From JBEBGV01 sp040081265 (lineage in GTDB: Bacteria > Acidobacteriota > Vicinamibacteria > Vicinamibacterales > UBA2999): a DNA stretch of 64,000 nucleotides. The notes beneath the pieces were generated by a model. That model did not search any database. It saw nothing but the letters and a program-made list of their open reading frames with translations, and was not told where the DNA came from. A program made the position numbers and the translations under genes. Every line of letters starts with the position of its first letter. Positions within the stretch are counted from its first letter, which is position 1. Below are positions 43,777-52,364 of the stretch, one piece after another. The stretch lies in assembly GCA_040081265.1 (NCBI GenBank), contig JBEBGV010000006.1:48988-112987 (forward strand), read 5' to 3'.

Positions 43777-44703
43777 GTGGGACTCTTTGATCGTCTTCGT
43801 GACGGGCTGACACGCACCAAGCAGCAGATTGTCAGCCGATTTGAAGAACTCGTTCAGCGCACGGACGAAAAGACGGAAGACGCGCATCCCGTCGATATCG
43901 AGACGATCGCGGCGCTCGAGGAAATTCTGATTTCCGCCGACGTCGGCGTGGCCGCAACCGAAACGATTGTCGGGGCCGTCAAGGCGCGCGCGCGGCGTGG
44001 TGAAAGCCTTCGCGACATCGTCACCAGGGAGATCCTGGGCATCTTCGAGGCGGTGGATCGCACGCCCGTCGCCAACGGACATCGTCCCCACGTCGTCTTG
44101 ATCGTCGGCGTGAATGGTACGGGGAAGACGACGACAGTCGGCAAGCTGGCGAACCTGCTGAAAGCCTCAGGGCAGCGGCCGATGGTGTGCGCAGCCGACA
44201 CCTTCAGGGCGGCGGCCGTGGAGCAACTCGACATCTGGGCCACTCGCGCGGGCGTCGACATCGTCCGGGCGAAGGACGGTGCCGACCCGGCGGCTGTTGT
44301 CTTTGACGCCATCCAGTCCGGGACGGCAAAGGGCTGTGATCCCATCCTGGTCGATACTGCAGGACGTCTGCATACCCGCGTGAACCTCATGAACGAGCTC
44401 GACAAGATTCGTCGAGTTGCGGCGCGCGCAGCCGAGGGTGCCCCGCACGAGGTCCTGCTGGTGCTCGATGCCACGGTCGGGCAGAACGGGCTGCAGCAGG
44501 CGAAGGAGTTCACCGCAGTGGCGGGCGTCACCGGCATCGTGTTGACCAAACTCGACGGCACCGCCAAGGGCGGTATCGCAGTGGCGATCGCCAACGATCT
44601 CAAGCTGCCAATCCGCTACGTCGGCGTGGGTGAGGGGATTGACGATCTGCTTCCGTTTCGTGCCCGCGACTACGTCGAGGCGCTGTTTCAGCAGAAGTGG
44701 TAG
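43777..44703 (+). CDS. ftsY: Signal recognition particle receptor FtsY
   Basis: 308 residues, GTG start after AGGTGA. FtsY docks SRP-ribosome complexes at the inner membrane. The long acidic A domain of E. coli FtsY is missing; the protein starts close to the N domain (FDRLRDGLTRTK). The G domain has GVNGTGKTTTVGKLA (P-loop), DTFRAAAVEQL, DTAGRLHTRVNLM and TKLDGTAKGG. Its stop overlaps the GTG start of ribD by seven bases. Its partner Ffh is encoded about 3 kb downstream. Confidence 0.96.
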   Translation: MGLFDRLRDGLTRTKQQIVSRFEELVQRTDEKTEDAHPVDIETIAALEEILISADVGVAATETIVGAVKARARRGESLRDIVTREILGIFEAVDRTPVANGHRPHVVLIVGVNGTGKTTTVGKLANLLKASGQRPMVCAADTFRAAAVEQLDIWATRAGVDIVRAKDGADPAAVVFDAIQSGTAKGCDPILVDTAGRLHTRVNLMNELDKIRRVAARAAEGAPHEVLLVLDATVGQNGLQQAKEFTAVAGVTGIVLTKLDGTAKGGIAVAIANDLKLPIRYVGVGEGIDDLLPFRARDYVEALFQQKW

Positions 44704-45779
44704 ACGACCTGAAGTGGATGCGTCGCGCGCTCGCGCATGCGGCGCGTGGGCTGGGCCGGACAACACCCAACCCGGTGGTCGGATGCTGCATCGTGACGCC
44801 CGAGGGAGTGGTCGTGGGCGACGGTGCGCATGAGCGGGCCGGCGGGCCGCATGCCGAAGTGCATGCGCTCGAGGAGGCAGGGCCGCGTGCACGGGGCGCC
44901 ACGCTGTACTGCACGCTCGAACCCTGCGTGCACACCGGTCGGACAGGTCCCTGCACGGAGCGGGTCATCGCCGCCGGCATTGCCCGCGTGGTTGTCGCGA
45001 TCGAGGATCCCGACCCGCGCGTGCGCGGCCGCGGGTTTGGTGAGTTGCGAGCACAGGGCATCGACGTCACGGTGGGCGTCGGGGCGGAGTGGGCCGAACA
45101 ACTCAACTGTGCCTATCTGATGAGCTCGCGCGAGGGCAGGCCCTGGGTGATTCTCAAGTCAGCGATCAGCGCGGACGGCTGCGTCGCCGCCGCTCCCGGC
45201 TCACGGACCACGATCACGGGTCCTGCGGCACATCGGCATGCACAGCTGACGCGAGCGCGGGTTGACGCTGTGGCCGTCGGCTCAGGAACCCTGCTGGTTG
45301 ACGATCCGCTGTTGACGGTTCGTGAGGTGTATCGCGCACGTCCGCTCCGGCGTGTCGTGTTCGACCGGCGCCTGCGCACGCCCCCCACGGCGCGTCTGTT
45401 CTCAACGCTCGACGTCGGGCCGGTGACGATTCTGACGGCGCTCGCCACCGCGAGCGACGCGCGTGACCGTGTCCACGCCCTCGAAGTCGCCGGCGCGCAG
45501 GTCGTGCCGCTGGCCGGTGCCGCGGTGACCGACGGGCTGCGAGCGCTTGCCGAACAGGATGTCCAGTCGGTGCTGATCGAAGGTGGGCCGGCACTGCACC
45601 AGGCGATGCTCGAGGCTCATGTGGTCGACGAGGTACACCTCTACGTCGCGTCGACGGTTGTCGGACGGCAGGGTGTGCCGTGGCTTGACGCGCGCGTCAG
45701 CGCACATCTCTCATCGCTGTCTGCGCGAGCGCTCGGCCACGATGTGTTCATGGCGGGTTATGTTCACAGGACTCATTGA
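44697..45779 (+). CDS. ribD: Bifunctional riboflavin deaminase/reductase RibD
   Basis: 360 residues. The N-terminal deaminase (about 1-145) has zinc motifs HAEVHAL and TLEPCVHTGRTGPC; the C-terminal part (about 147-356) is the pyrimidine reductase (KSAISADGCVA, GSGTLLVDDPLLTVR, VLIEGGPALHQAML). Together they turn the GTP cyclohydrolase product into ribitylaminopyrimidine phosphate. The start is GTG 44697 within the ftsY end. It overlaps the riboflavin synthase start by 20 bases. Confidence 0.96.
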   Translation: MVDDLKWMRRALAHAARGLGRTTPNPVVGCCIVTPEGVVVGDGAHERAGGPHAEVHALEEAGPRARGATLYCTLEPCVHTGRTGPCTERVIAAGIARVVVAIEDPDPRVRGRGFGELRAQGIDVTVGVGAEWAEQLNCAYLMSSREGRPWVILKSAISADGCVAAAPGSRTTITGPAAHRHAQLTRARVDAVAVGSGTLLVDDPLLTVREVYRARPLRRVVFDRRLRTPPTARLFSTLDVGPVTILTALATASDARDRVHALEVAGAQVVPLAGAAVTDGLRALAEQDVQSVLIEGGPALHQAMLEAHVVDEVHLYVASTVVGRQGVPWLDARVSAHLSSLSARALGHDVFMAGYVHRTH

Positions 45780-46365
45780 GAACGTCGGGATGCTGGCGGG
45801 GGCGCGCGATGTCCCCGACGGCCGCGTCCTGTCCGTGCAGACCACCACGGCGGGCGAATTGCGACTCGGTGAGAGCGTGGCCGTCAACGGCGTCTGTCTG
45901 ACGGTGACCGGTGTTGCTGGTGACGCCTTCACGGCGGACGTCGGCCCCGAGACCCTCAGGGTGACCACCCTCGGGCAGGCGGCAGCCGGCGATCCGCTGA
46001 ATCTGGAGCGGGCGATGCGCGGCGACGCGCGGTTTGGCGGTCACTTCGTCCAGGGCCACGTCGACGGCGTGGGCACAGTTGCCGACGTCCGGGCCGAGGG
46101 TGACGCGCATTGGCTCACCATCGCCTTCCCGGCCGCTGCCGCGGCCCTCCTGGTCGCCAAGGGTGCGGTGGCCGTTGACGGCATCAGTTTGACCGTGGCC
46201 GCGCTCCGCGAGGGGCAGTTCGATGTCATGATCGTTCCATTCACCTGGCAGCACACCAACCTGGCAGTGAGGCGGCGCGGTGATTCGGTGAATCTCGAGT
46301 TCGACATGGTGGGGAAATACGTGGCGCGGGCCGCGGAATTATCAGGACTGACGAGAGAGCGATGA
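45760..46365 (+). CDS. ribE: Riboflavin synthase alpha subunit
   Basis: 201 residues. ATG 45760 gives the family start MFTGLIENVG; longer readings are in the wrong frame of ribD. Two homologous lumazine-binding halves are visible (VAVNGVCLTVTGVAGDAFTADV and VAVDGISLTVAALREGQFDVMIVP; also GHFVQGHVDGVG). It dismutates two lumazines to riboflavin. It overlaps ribBA by four bases. Lumazine synthase (ribH), normally next, is not in the window. Confidence 0.96.
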   Translation: MFTGLIENVGMLAGARDVPDGRVLSVQTTTAGELRLGESVAVNGVCLTVTGVAGDAFTADVGPETLRVTTLGQAAAGDPLNLERAMRGDARFGGHFVQGHVDGVGTVADVRAEGDAHWLTIAFPAAAAALLVAKGAVAVDGISLTVAALREGQFDVMIVPFTWQHTNLAVRRRGDSVNLEFDMVGKYVARAAELSGLTRER

Positions 46366-47633
46366 AGAACAGCACGGCACGTCTGCGGATGGCGAAAGGG
46401 TCGCGAGGGAAGGACGCCTCGAGGGGGAAGGGGGCGTTTGCCTCGATTGAGGAGGCCATCGCGCAGATCCGCGCCGGCCGCATGGTCATCGTTGTCGACG
46501 ACGAGGAGCGCGAGAACGAGGGCGACCTGACCATCGCCGCCGAGAAGATCACCCCGGACGCGATCAACTTCATGGCGCGTTACGGGCGGGGCCTGATCTG
46601 CATGCCGATGACCTCCGAGCGGCTGGACGAGCTCGAGATCCCGTTGATGGTCAACCAGAACACGGCCAGCTTCAAGACAGCCTTCTGTGTGTCGGTCGAG
46701 GCGAAGCACAACGTCAGCACGGGCATCTCGGCGGCCGACCGCGCCGCGACCGTGATGGCGGCGATCAACAAGAAGACCAAGCCCGCCGACCTGGCGCGCC
46801 CCGGCCACATGTTTCCGCTGCGGGCGCGCGACGGGGGCGTTATGGTGCGCGCCGGACAGACCGAGGCCGCGGTGGATCTGGCTCGCATTGCCGGTCTCTA
46901 TCCTGCCGGAGTGATCTGCGAAATCATGAACGAGGACGGCACCATGTCGCGGGTGCCGGACTTGACGAAGTTCGCCCGCAAGCACGGCGTCCGGATGATT
47001 ACCATCGCGGACCTCATTCAGTACCGGATGCGCACCGAACGGCTGGTCAAGCGGGCTGCCGTTGCCGACCTGCCGACCGAGCAGGGAGCGTTCCGGGTGC
47101 ACGTCTATGAAAGCCAGGTCGACCGCGAGACCCATGTGGCGCTCGTCAAGGGCGAGATCGGCAACGGGAAGGACGTGCTCGTCCGCGTCCACTCCAGCTG
47201 TCTGACCGGCGACATCTTCCACTCGGCACGGTGCGACTGCGGTCCCCAGCTCCACAAAGCCCTCGCCCGGATTGCCGCCGAGGGACGGGGAGTGCTCCTG
47301 TACCTGAACCAGGAGGGACGGGGTATCGGTCTGGCGAACAAGATCAAGGCCTACGCACTGCAGGACCAGGGGTTCGACACCGTCGAAGCCAACGAACGTC
47401 TCGGGTTCAAAGCCGACCAGCGTGACTACGGCATCGGTGCCCAGATTCTCGGAGACCTGGGGGTCAAGACCATGCGCCTGCTGACCAACAACCCCCGGAA
47501 GTTCATCGGTCTCCAGGGGTACGGCCTGTCGGTGTCAGAGGCGGTTCCGCTGGAAATTCCGGCCGGCGAACACACCCGTCGCTACCTCAAGACCAAGAAG
47601 GACAAGCTCGGCCACAAGCTGTCGGGGGTCTAA
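46362..47633 (+). CDS. ribBA: Bifunctional DHBP synthase / GTP cyclohydrolase II
   Basis: 423 residues. Residues about 25-225 are 3,4-dihydroxy-2-butanone-4-phosphate synthase (VDDEERENEGDL, RPGHMFPL, CEIMNEDGTMSR). Residues about 230-423 are GTP cyclohydrolase II with zinc cysteines in HSSCLTGDIFHSARCDCG and the LYLNQEGRGIGL block. The two parts supply both precursors of riboflavin. The first 25 residues are basic and Gly/Ser-rich, without motif. No FMN riboswitch is seen in front of the rib genes; they are coupled to ftsY. Confidence 0.97.
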   Translation: MKNSTARLRMAKGSRGKDASRGKGAFASIEEAIAQIRAGRMVIVVDDEERENEGDLTIAAEKITPDAINFMARYGRGLICMPMTSERLDELEIPLMVNQNTASFKTAFCVSVEAKHNVSTGISAADRAATVMAAINKKTKPADLARPGHMFPLRARDGGVMVRAGQTEAAVDLARIAGLYPAGVICEIMNEDGTMSRVPDLTKFARKHGVRMITIADLIQYRMRTERLVKRAAVADLPTEQGAFRVHVYESQVDRETHVALVKGEIGNGKDVLVRVHSSCLTGDIFHSARCDCGPQLHKALARIAAEGRGVLLYLNQEGRGIGLANKIKAYALQDQGFDTVEANERLGFKADQRDYGIGAQILGDLGVKTMRLLTNNPRKFIGLQGYGLSVSEAVPLEIPAGEHTRRYLKTKKDKLGHKLSGV

Positions 47634-47671
47634 TCGCCTCGCTGAGCCGCCTGCCGGGGCCGGCTTTCCGC

Positions 47672-47701
47672 TTGCCCGGTGCCTCGAAGTTCCCTTAAGA
47701 T
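47672..47701 (+). promoter_or_regulatory. Promoter candidate before ffh
   Basis: TTGCCC (47672-47677), 18 bases, TAAGAT (47696-47701). The start would be near 47708, leaving a leader of about 61 bases before ffh. The remaining 135-base gap holds no gene. Confidence 0.45.
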
Positions 47702-47768
47702 AAGGGTTTGCGCGCCACGAGGTTGCGGTGACCTTGGGCGTACGCTCAGACTCCACGACCTCAGTTCG

Positions 47769-49193
47769 ATGTTCGATTCCCTCAGCACACGCATCCAGGA
47801 CTCCTTCAAGTCGCTTCGCGGCGAAGTGCGCTTGACGGGAGACCAGGTCGAGACGGTCCTCAGTGAAATTCGACTGGCGCTGCTCGAGGCTGACGTCAAT
47901 CTGAACGTCGTCAAGGCGTTCGTGGATCGGGTCCGCGACCGCGCCATGGACCAGGCTGTCCTCCGAAGCCTGACGCCAGGGCAGCAGGTCGTGAAGATTG
48001 TTCGCGACGAACTGCTGGCCCTGCTTGGCGAGACGAGCGGGGGACTCACGCCGGACGCACCCAGGCCGCGGGTCGTGTTGCTGTTGGGCCTCCAGGGCTC
48101 GGGCAAGACCACGACCTCGGGCAAGCTGGCAACGTGGCTGACGCGTCAGGGCCGTCATCCCCTGATGGTGTCGACCGACGTCAGGCGCCCGGCCGCGATT
48201 GCGCAGCTGAGCGTGCTCGGCGAGAAAGCCGGCGTGCCGGTGCACACGCCCGAGACTCTCGATCCGGTGGCGCGCGCCAGAGGGGCGCTCGCTGAGGCGA
48301 AGGCCAAGGGCTTTGACACGGTCATCGTGGACACGGCGGGCCGTCTCCATATTGACGATGACCTGATGGGTGAGCTCCAGGCGATCAAGGACGCCGTGCA
48401 GCCCTCGGATCTGCTCTACGTTGCAGACTCGATGACCGGGCAGGATGCCGTCCGCAGCGCCGGTGAGTTCAATCGACGCGTTGGTGTGACCGGCGTGGTC
48501 CTGACCAAGCTCGATGGTGACGCACGCGGTGGCGCGGCGCTCTCGGTCGTGTCGGTGGTCGGTGTGCCGATCGCGTTTGTCGGCAGCGGTGAGCGGCTCG
48601 AGGACCTCGAGGTCTTCCACCCGGACCGCATCGTCTCGCGCATGCTCGGCATGGGCGACGTGCTCTCGCTCATCGAGAAGGCTGAACAGGCGATCGACGA
48701 GGGCGAAGCCGAACAGCTGGAAGAGAAGCTCCGGAAGAACCAGTTCACGCTGGACGACTTCCGCAAGCAGTTGAAGACCATCCGGAAGATGGGGCCTCTC
48801 GAGAACCTCCTGGGCATGATTCCGGGGATGGGTGGCCTCAAGCAGATGGCCGAGAATAAGCCGGACGAGAAGCAGATGGGCCGCGTGGAAGCGATCATCG
48901 GCTCGATGACGGCGGCGGAGCGTAAAGACGACGCCATCATCAACGGCAGTCGGCGAAAGCGCATTGCCCGGGGCAGCGGGACCAGCGTCGAGGACGTGAA
49001 CCGCCTGCTGAAGCAGTTTGGCGAGATGCGGCGCGTGCTGCAGATGCTGGGGCAAGGCGGGATGGCCGGCATGGCCAAGAACATGGCGAAGATGTCGCAG
49101 CCCGGCGCACGTCAACAGGCGATGCCGCAGGGACTGGGTCCGGCGAAGAAGCGGAAGAAGGGCGGCCCCTGGGGGCTGATCAAAACGAGGTAG
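47769..49193 (+). CDS. ffh: Signal recognition particle protein Ffh
   Basis: 474 residues from ATG 47769; upstream in-frame readings are not family-like. N domain (FDSLSTRIQDSFKSL), GTPase G domain (GLQGSGKTTTSGKLA, STDVRRPAAIAQL, DTAGRLHIDDDLM, TKLDGDARGG), then a Met-rich M domain that binds 4.5S RNA and signal peptides (MGPLENLLGMIPGMGGLKQM, SRRKRIARGSGTSVEDVNRLLKQF). The C-terminus is basic (KKRKKGG). rpsP follows after 2 bases. Confidence 0.97.
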   Translation: MFDSLSTRIQDSFKSLRGEVRLTGDQVETVLSEIRLALLEADVNLNVVKAFVDRVRDRAMDQAVLRSLTPGQQVVKIVRDELLALLGETSGGLTPDAPRPRVVLLLGLQGSGKTTTSGKLATWLTRQGRHPLMVSTDVRRPAAIAQLSVLGEKAGVPVHTPETLDPVARARGALAEAKAKGFDTVIVDTAGRLHIDDDLMGELQAIKDAVQPSDLLYVADSMTGQDAVRSAGEFNRRVGVTGVVLTKLDGDARGGAALSVVSVVGVPIAFVGSGERLEDLEVFHPDRIVSRMLGMGDVLSLIEKAEQAIDEGEAEQLEEKLRKNQFTLDDFRKQLKTIRKMGPLENLLGMIPGMGGLKQMAENKPDEKQMGRVEAIIGSMTAAERKDDAIINGSRRKRIARGSGTSVEDVNRLLKQFGEMRRVLQMLGQGGMAGMAKNMAKMSQPGARQQAMPQGLGPAKKRKKGGPWGLIKTR

Positions 49194-49195
49194 AG

Positions 49196-49468
49196 ATGCT
49201 ATCGATTCGGATGACGCGGGTGGGCTCGAAGAAGAAGCCGTACTTCCGCCTGGTGGTGCAGGAGGCGCGGTCGGCCAAGCAGGGCGGTTTCGTGGAAAAC
49301 CTCGGCACCTACAATCCACGCAGCAAGCCGGCGCGCGTCGAGATCAACAAGGAGCGCATCGAGCACTGGATCAAGCAGGGTGCGCGTCCGTCAGACTCGG
49401 TACGCACGCTGATGGCCAAGCACCTGTCGCGTGACCTGACTCCGGTCGTCGCGCCGCCGGTGCAGTAG
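49196..49468 (+). CDS. rpsP: 30S ribosomal protein S16
   Basis: 90 residues. LSIRMTRVGSKKKPYFRLVVQEAR, GGFVENLGTYNPRSKP and the central RIEHWIKQGARPSDSVRTLM are standard for S16, needed for 30S assembly. It starts two bases after ffh and is followed after two bases by khpA, so it belongs to the ffh-rpsP-khpA-rimM-trmD-rplS string. Confidence 0.97.
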   Translation: MLSIRMTRVGSKKKPYFRLVVQEARSAKQGGFVENLGTYNPRSKPARVEINKERIEHWIKQGARPSDSVRTLMAKHLSRDLTPVVAPPVQ

Positions 49469-49470
49469 CC

Positions 49471-49722
49471 ATGAGCGACGCGGGTTCGCCCATGCGGGCG
49501 GTCGTTGAGGTGGTGGTGCGGGCGCTGGTGGATCGTCCCGGCGAGGTGAGTGTGTCCGAGACCGAACGCCGCGGCATGACGGTGCTCGAGTTGTCGACCG
49601 CCCAGGGTGATATGGGCAAGATCATCGGACGGCAGGGTCGCACGGCGGCGGCGCTCCGGACGCTGGTCGCGCTGGCGGCGGAGAAGGCGGGCACGCGCGC
49701 GCAGCTCGACATTCGGGACTGA
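49471..49722 (+). CDS. khpA: KH-domain RNA-binding protein KhpA
   Basis: 83 residues, one KH domain with the GxxG loop in KIIGRQGRTAAALRTL (about 49-64). KhpA (YlqC) binds RNA and, with KhpB/Jag, affects division and translation in other bacteria. The position between rpsP and rimM is the usual one. No KhpB gene is in the window. Confidence 0.92.
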   Translation: MSDAGSPMRAVVEVVVRALVDRPGEVSVSETERRGMTVLELSTAQGDMGKIIGRQGRTAAALRTLVALAAEKAGTRAQLDIRD

Positions 49723-49736
49723 CAGCGGACCCGGCC

Positions 49737-50324
49737 GTGAGCGACTGGGACGCGATGGTGCTGGTCGGGCGCGTCGCCCGCGTGCACGGGCTCAAGGGGC
49801 ACGTGGTCGTGAACCCGGACACCGACTTCGTCACCGAGCGCTTTGCGGTGGGCAGCCGTCTCTGGACGCGGCGGGCCGAGCGAGTGGAATCGCTGACGGT
49901 CGCGTCGGCGCGCGTGCAGGGCAACCGGCCAGTCGTGGCCTTCGAAGGCGTTGTGACCATCGACGAGGCCGAGCGCCTGGCAGGGTGCGAACTGCGCATC
50001 CCGGAGAGTGAGTTGCGGCCGCTCGAGGATGGCCGCTACTACGAACACCAGCTGGCTGGGTGTGCCGTCGAGACGATGGCGGGTGTGCCGGTCGGCACCG
50101 TCGTCAAGGTCGAAGGCGGTCTCGGCGGAAGCCGGTTGGTGGTCAAGGGAGTCGACGACCTCGAGTTGCTGATTCCGTTCGTGACGACGATTTGCCCGGA
50201 CGTGGACGTCGCGGCGAAGCGAATCCGGATTGAGCCACCGGATGGGCTGCTGGAGTTGAACCTGAAGGCGGCTGCGGGCAGCCGGAAGCGGATACGCAGG
50301 CCTGTCGACGGTACGCAGGGATGA
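49737..50324 (+). CDS. rimM: Ribosome maturation factor RimM
   Basis: 195 residues, GTG start. Assists 30S head maturation near S19. The N-terminal barrel VLVGRVARVHGLKGHVVV, the mid-part (DEAERLAGCELRIPESEL, YYEHQLAGCAVET) and the PRC-barrel end (VDDLELLIPFVTTICPDVD) are recognisable. A C-terminal basic extension of about 20 residues is beyond the usual end. It overlaps trmD by four bases. Confidence 0.94.
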   Translation: MSDWDAMVLVGRVARVHGLKGHVVVNPDTDFVTERFAVGSRLWTRRAERVESLTVASARVQGNRPVVAFEGVVTIDEAERLAGCELRIPESELRPLEDGRYYEHQLAGCAVETMAGVPVGTVVKVEGGLGGSRLVVKGVDDLELLIPFVTTICPDVDVAAKRIRIEPPDGLLELNLKAAAGSRKRIRRPVDGTQG

Positions 50325-51070
50325 CGTTTGAGATCGTCACGATCTTCCCGCGGATGATCGAAGCCGGTCTGACCGAGGGGGTCGTCGGCCGTGCGGTGAC
50401 CCGAGGAGTGGTTCAGGTCCGGGTGCATGACCTGCGTGCATTCACGACCGACCGGCACCGCAGTGTGGACGATGTGCCGTACGGTGGGGGACCGGGCATG
50501 GTGATGAAGCCCGAGCCGCTGGTGCGGGCGGTCGAACACATCGTGGCGACCGGCGGGAAGCCGGATGCCGTGATTCTGCTCTCCCCCCAGGGGCGGCGCT
50601 TCACGCAGGAAGAGGCCAGGCGCCTCGGCGGGCTCTCGAGGATCGTGCTGCTGTGCGGGCGTTACGAGGGTGTCGACGAGCGGGTCCGTGAACTGGTGGC
50701 GACCGAGGAGCTCTCGGTCGGGGATTTTGTGGTGAGCGGCGGAGAACTGCCAGCGCTCATCGTCGTGGATGCGGTCAGTCGGCTCGTGCCCGGGGTGGTG
50801 GGGGACGAGCAGTCGGTGGAACAGGACTCGTTTTCGCGCGGGCTGCTCGATTACCCGCACTACACGAGGCCGCCATCGTTTGGGGGCCTGCAGGTGCCCG
50901 AGGTACTGCTCTCGGGGCATCACGCACAGGTGAATCGGTGGCGACGGACGGCGGCGTTGAGACAGACGCTCCGGGCGCGCCCGGAGTTGCTGGAGGACGC
51001 GGATCTCGACGACGAGGACCGCGCGATACTCCAGGAGTTGTTGAAGGAGACGGGACATGAGCGCCATTGA
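50321..51070 (+). CDS. trmD: tRNA (guanine-N1)-methyltransferase TrmD
   Basis: 249 residues. Methylates G37 in tRNAs reading CNN codons. The knotted SPOUT fold is visible: EIVTIFPRMIEA, YGGGPGMVMKPEP, LLCGRYEGVDERVRE, SVGDFVVSGGELPAL and PSFGGLQVPEVLLSGHH. It overlaps rimM by four bases and rplS by fourteen. Confidence 0.97.
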   Translation: MTFEIVTIFPRMIEAGLTEGVVGRAVTRGVVQVRVHDLRAFTTDRHRSVDDVPYGGGPGMVMKPEPLVRAVEHIVATGGKPDAVILLSPQGRRFTQEEARRLGGLSRIVLLCGRYEGVDERVRELVATEELSVGDFVVSGGELPALIVVDAVSRLVPGVVGDEQSVEQDSFSRGLLDYPHYTRPPSFGGLQVPEVLLSGHHAQVNRWRRTAALRQTLRARPELLEDADLDDEDRAILQELLKETGHERH

Positions 51071-51401
51071 ACTGGTAGAGAAGTCACAGCTGACAGAGCG
51101 GCCGGCGATGAAGTCGGGTGACACGGTGAAAGTGCACGTCAAGGTCCGCGAAGGTGACAAGGAACGCATCCAGATCTTCGAGGGCATCGTGATCGGCATG
51201 CACCGCGGAGGTGCCCGGGCCTCGTTCACCGTGCGCAAGGTGTCGTTCGGTCAGGGTGTCGAGCGCATCTTCCCGCTGCATTCGCCAACCATTGCCAAGG
51301 TGGACGTCGTACGGTCCGCCAAGGTGCGCCGGGCGAAGCTGTATTTCCTGCGTGACCTGAAGGGCAAGGCGGCGCGCATGAAGGAAACCCGCAGGGCCTG
51401 A
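51057..51401 (+). CDS. rplS: 50S ribosomal protein L19
   Basis: 114 residues. The SGDTVKVHVKVREGDKERIQ, FEGIVIGMHRGG, FTVRKVSFGQGVERIFPLHSP and KVRRAKLYFLRDLKGKAAR segments are diagnostic. L19 lies at the 30S-50S interface. It starts inside trmD, so its translation is coupled. Confidence 0.97.
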   Translation: MSAIELVEKSQLTERPAMKSGDTVKVHVKVREGDKERIQIFEGIVIGMHRGGARASFTVRKVSFGQGVERIFPLHSPTIAKVDVVRSAKVRRAKLYFLRDLKGKAARMKETRRA

Positions 51402-51436
51402 CCTGTCGCTGGTTGACCAAGGCGCCCATCTCCACG

Positions 51437-52096
51437 ATGGTCAAGATCCGGGCGATGCGGACGCTCGAGAACGCCCTGAGGCGCTGGGGCTTTCACCGCA
51501 TCGCCGGCGCCGACGAAGTCGGGCGGGGATGTCTGGCGGGGCCGGTGGTGGCCGCCGCGGTCATCCTCGATCCCGCCAGGCACATCTCAGGCATTCACGA
51601 CTCCAAGATGCTCACCGCGGCTGAGCGGGAGCGCCTCCACGACGAGATTACCCGCACGGCGCTTGCCTGGGCGGTCGCGTCCGCGCCTCCGTCGGAAATT
51701 GACTCCATCAACATCTACCACGCGTCCCTGCAGGCGATGCGGCGAGCCGTGCTGTCGATGGCGCCGCTCCCCGATTTTGTCCTCGTTGACGCGTTCCGCA
51801 TCCCCGACCTGCTCATCGCCCAGCGCGGCATCGTCAAGGGCGATCAGCGGTGCACCGCGATCGCGGCGGCCTCGATCATCGCCAAGGTGACGCGCGATCG
51901 TGAGATGCAGCTGCACCACCAGCATGATCCGCGCTACGGTTTCGATCGGCACAAAGGGTACGCGACGGCCGAGCACCTGTCCGCGCTCAGCGAGCACGGC
52001 TATTCGGCACTCCATCGACGTTCGTTCCGTCCGCCGTCACTGTTCGACCAGGCTCCGCCCGAGGAGGGCATCGCGTTCGGTGTAGAGACGACGTGA
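51437..52096 (+). CDS. rnhB: Ribonuclease HII
   Basis: 219 residues from ATG 51437; an in-frame TTG at 51413 would add eight. RNase HII removes ribonucleotides from DNA. The metal-binding carboxylates lie in GADEVGRGCLAGPV (D and E), LVDAFRIPD and the segment with TRDREMQ; the KGDQRCTAIAAASIIAKVTRD block is standard. It overlaps the next small gene by four bases (GTGA). Confidence 0.94.
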   Translation: MVKIRAMRTLENALRRWGFHRIAGADEVGRGCLAGPVVAAAVILDPARHISGIHDSKMLTAAERERLHDEITRTALAWAVASAPPSEIDSINIYHASLQAMRRAVLSMAPLPDFVLVDAFRIPDLLIAQRGIVKGDQRCTAIAAASIIAKVTRDREMQLHHQHDPRYGFDRHKGYATAEHLSALSEHGYSALHRRSFRPPSLFDQAPPEEGIAFGVETT

Positions 52097-52356
52097 GACG
52101 GCTGTTCCTCATCGCCTTCTTCCTCGAGGTCGGCTTCGCCCTCATCGTGGTGCCATGGTCAGGCTTCTGGGACGGGAACTACTTCGCTCAGGTCCTGCCC
52201 CTGGTGGGTGACGTCATCGGCAACGACTTCGTGCGTGGTGCGGTGTCCGGCATCGGCGTGGTGACCGTGGTGACGGGCCTGTCCGACCTCGTGTCGCTGT
52301 TCATGGCGCGCGGTCAGTCGCTCGAGGCGCCCAGGCTGCCGCGGTCTGAGGATTGA
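52093..52356 (+). CDS. Small membrane protein, 87 aa, unknown
   Basis: GTG start overlapping the rnhB stop. Two hydrophobic segments: RLFLIAFFLEVGFALIVVPW at the start and GAVSGIGVVTVVTGLSDLVSLFM near residues 50-72, separated by a loop with FWDGNYFAQVLPL. The tail is short and charged. No family is recognised. It is followed by thiE within the same coupled set. Confidence 0.68.
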   Translation: MRRLFLIAFFLEVGFALIVVPWSGFWDGNYFAQVLPLVGDVIGNDFVRGAVSGIGVVTVVTGLSDLVSLFMARGQSLEAPRLPRSED

Positions 52357-52364
52357 GGCTTGCT

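Noticed and set aside
42117..43820. 567-codon minus-strand frame opposite plsY and gpsA
   Set aside because: Shadow frame; the plus strand carries two intact housekeeping genes.
47769..47785. tRNA T-loop-like GTTCGATTCC near the ffh start
   Set aside because: No matching acceptor, D or anticodon arms; it encodes the first residues of Ffh.
47535..49319. 594-codon minus-strand frame opposite ffh
   Set aside because: Shadow frame without domain; ffh is unambiguous.
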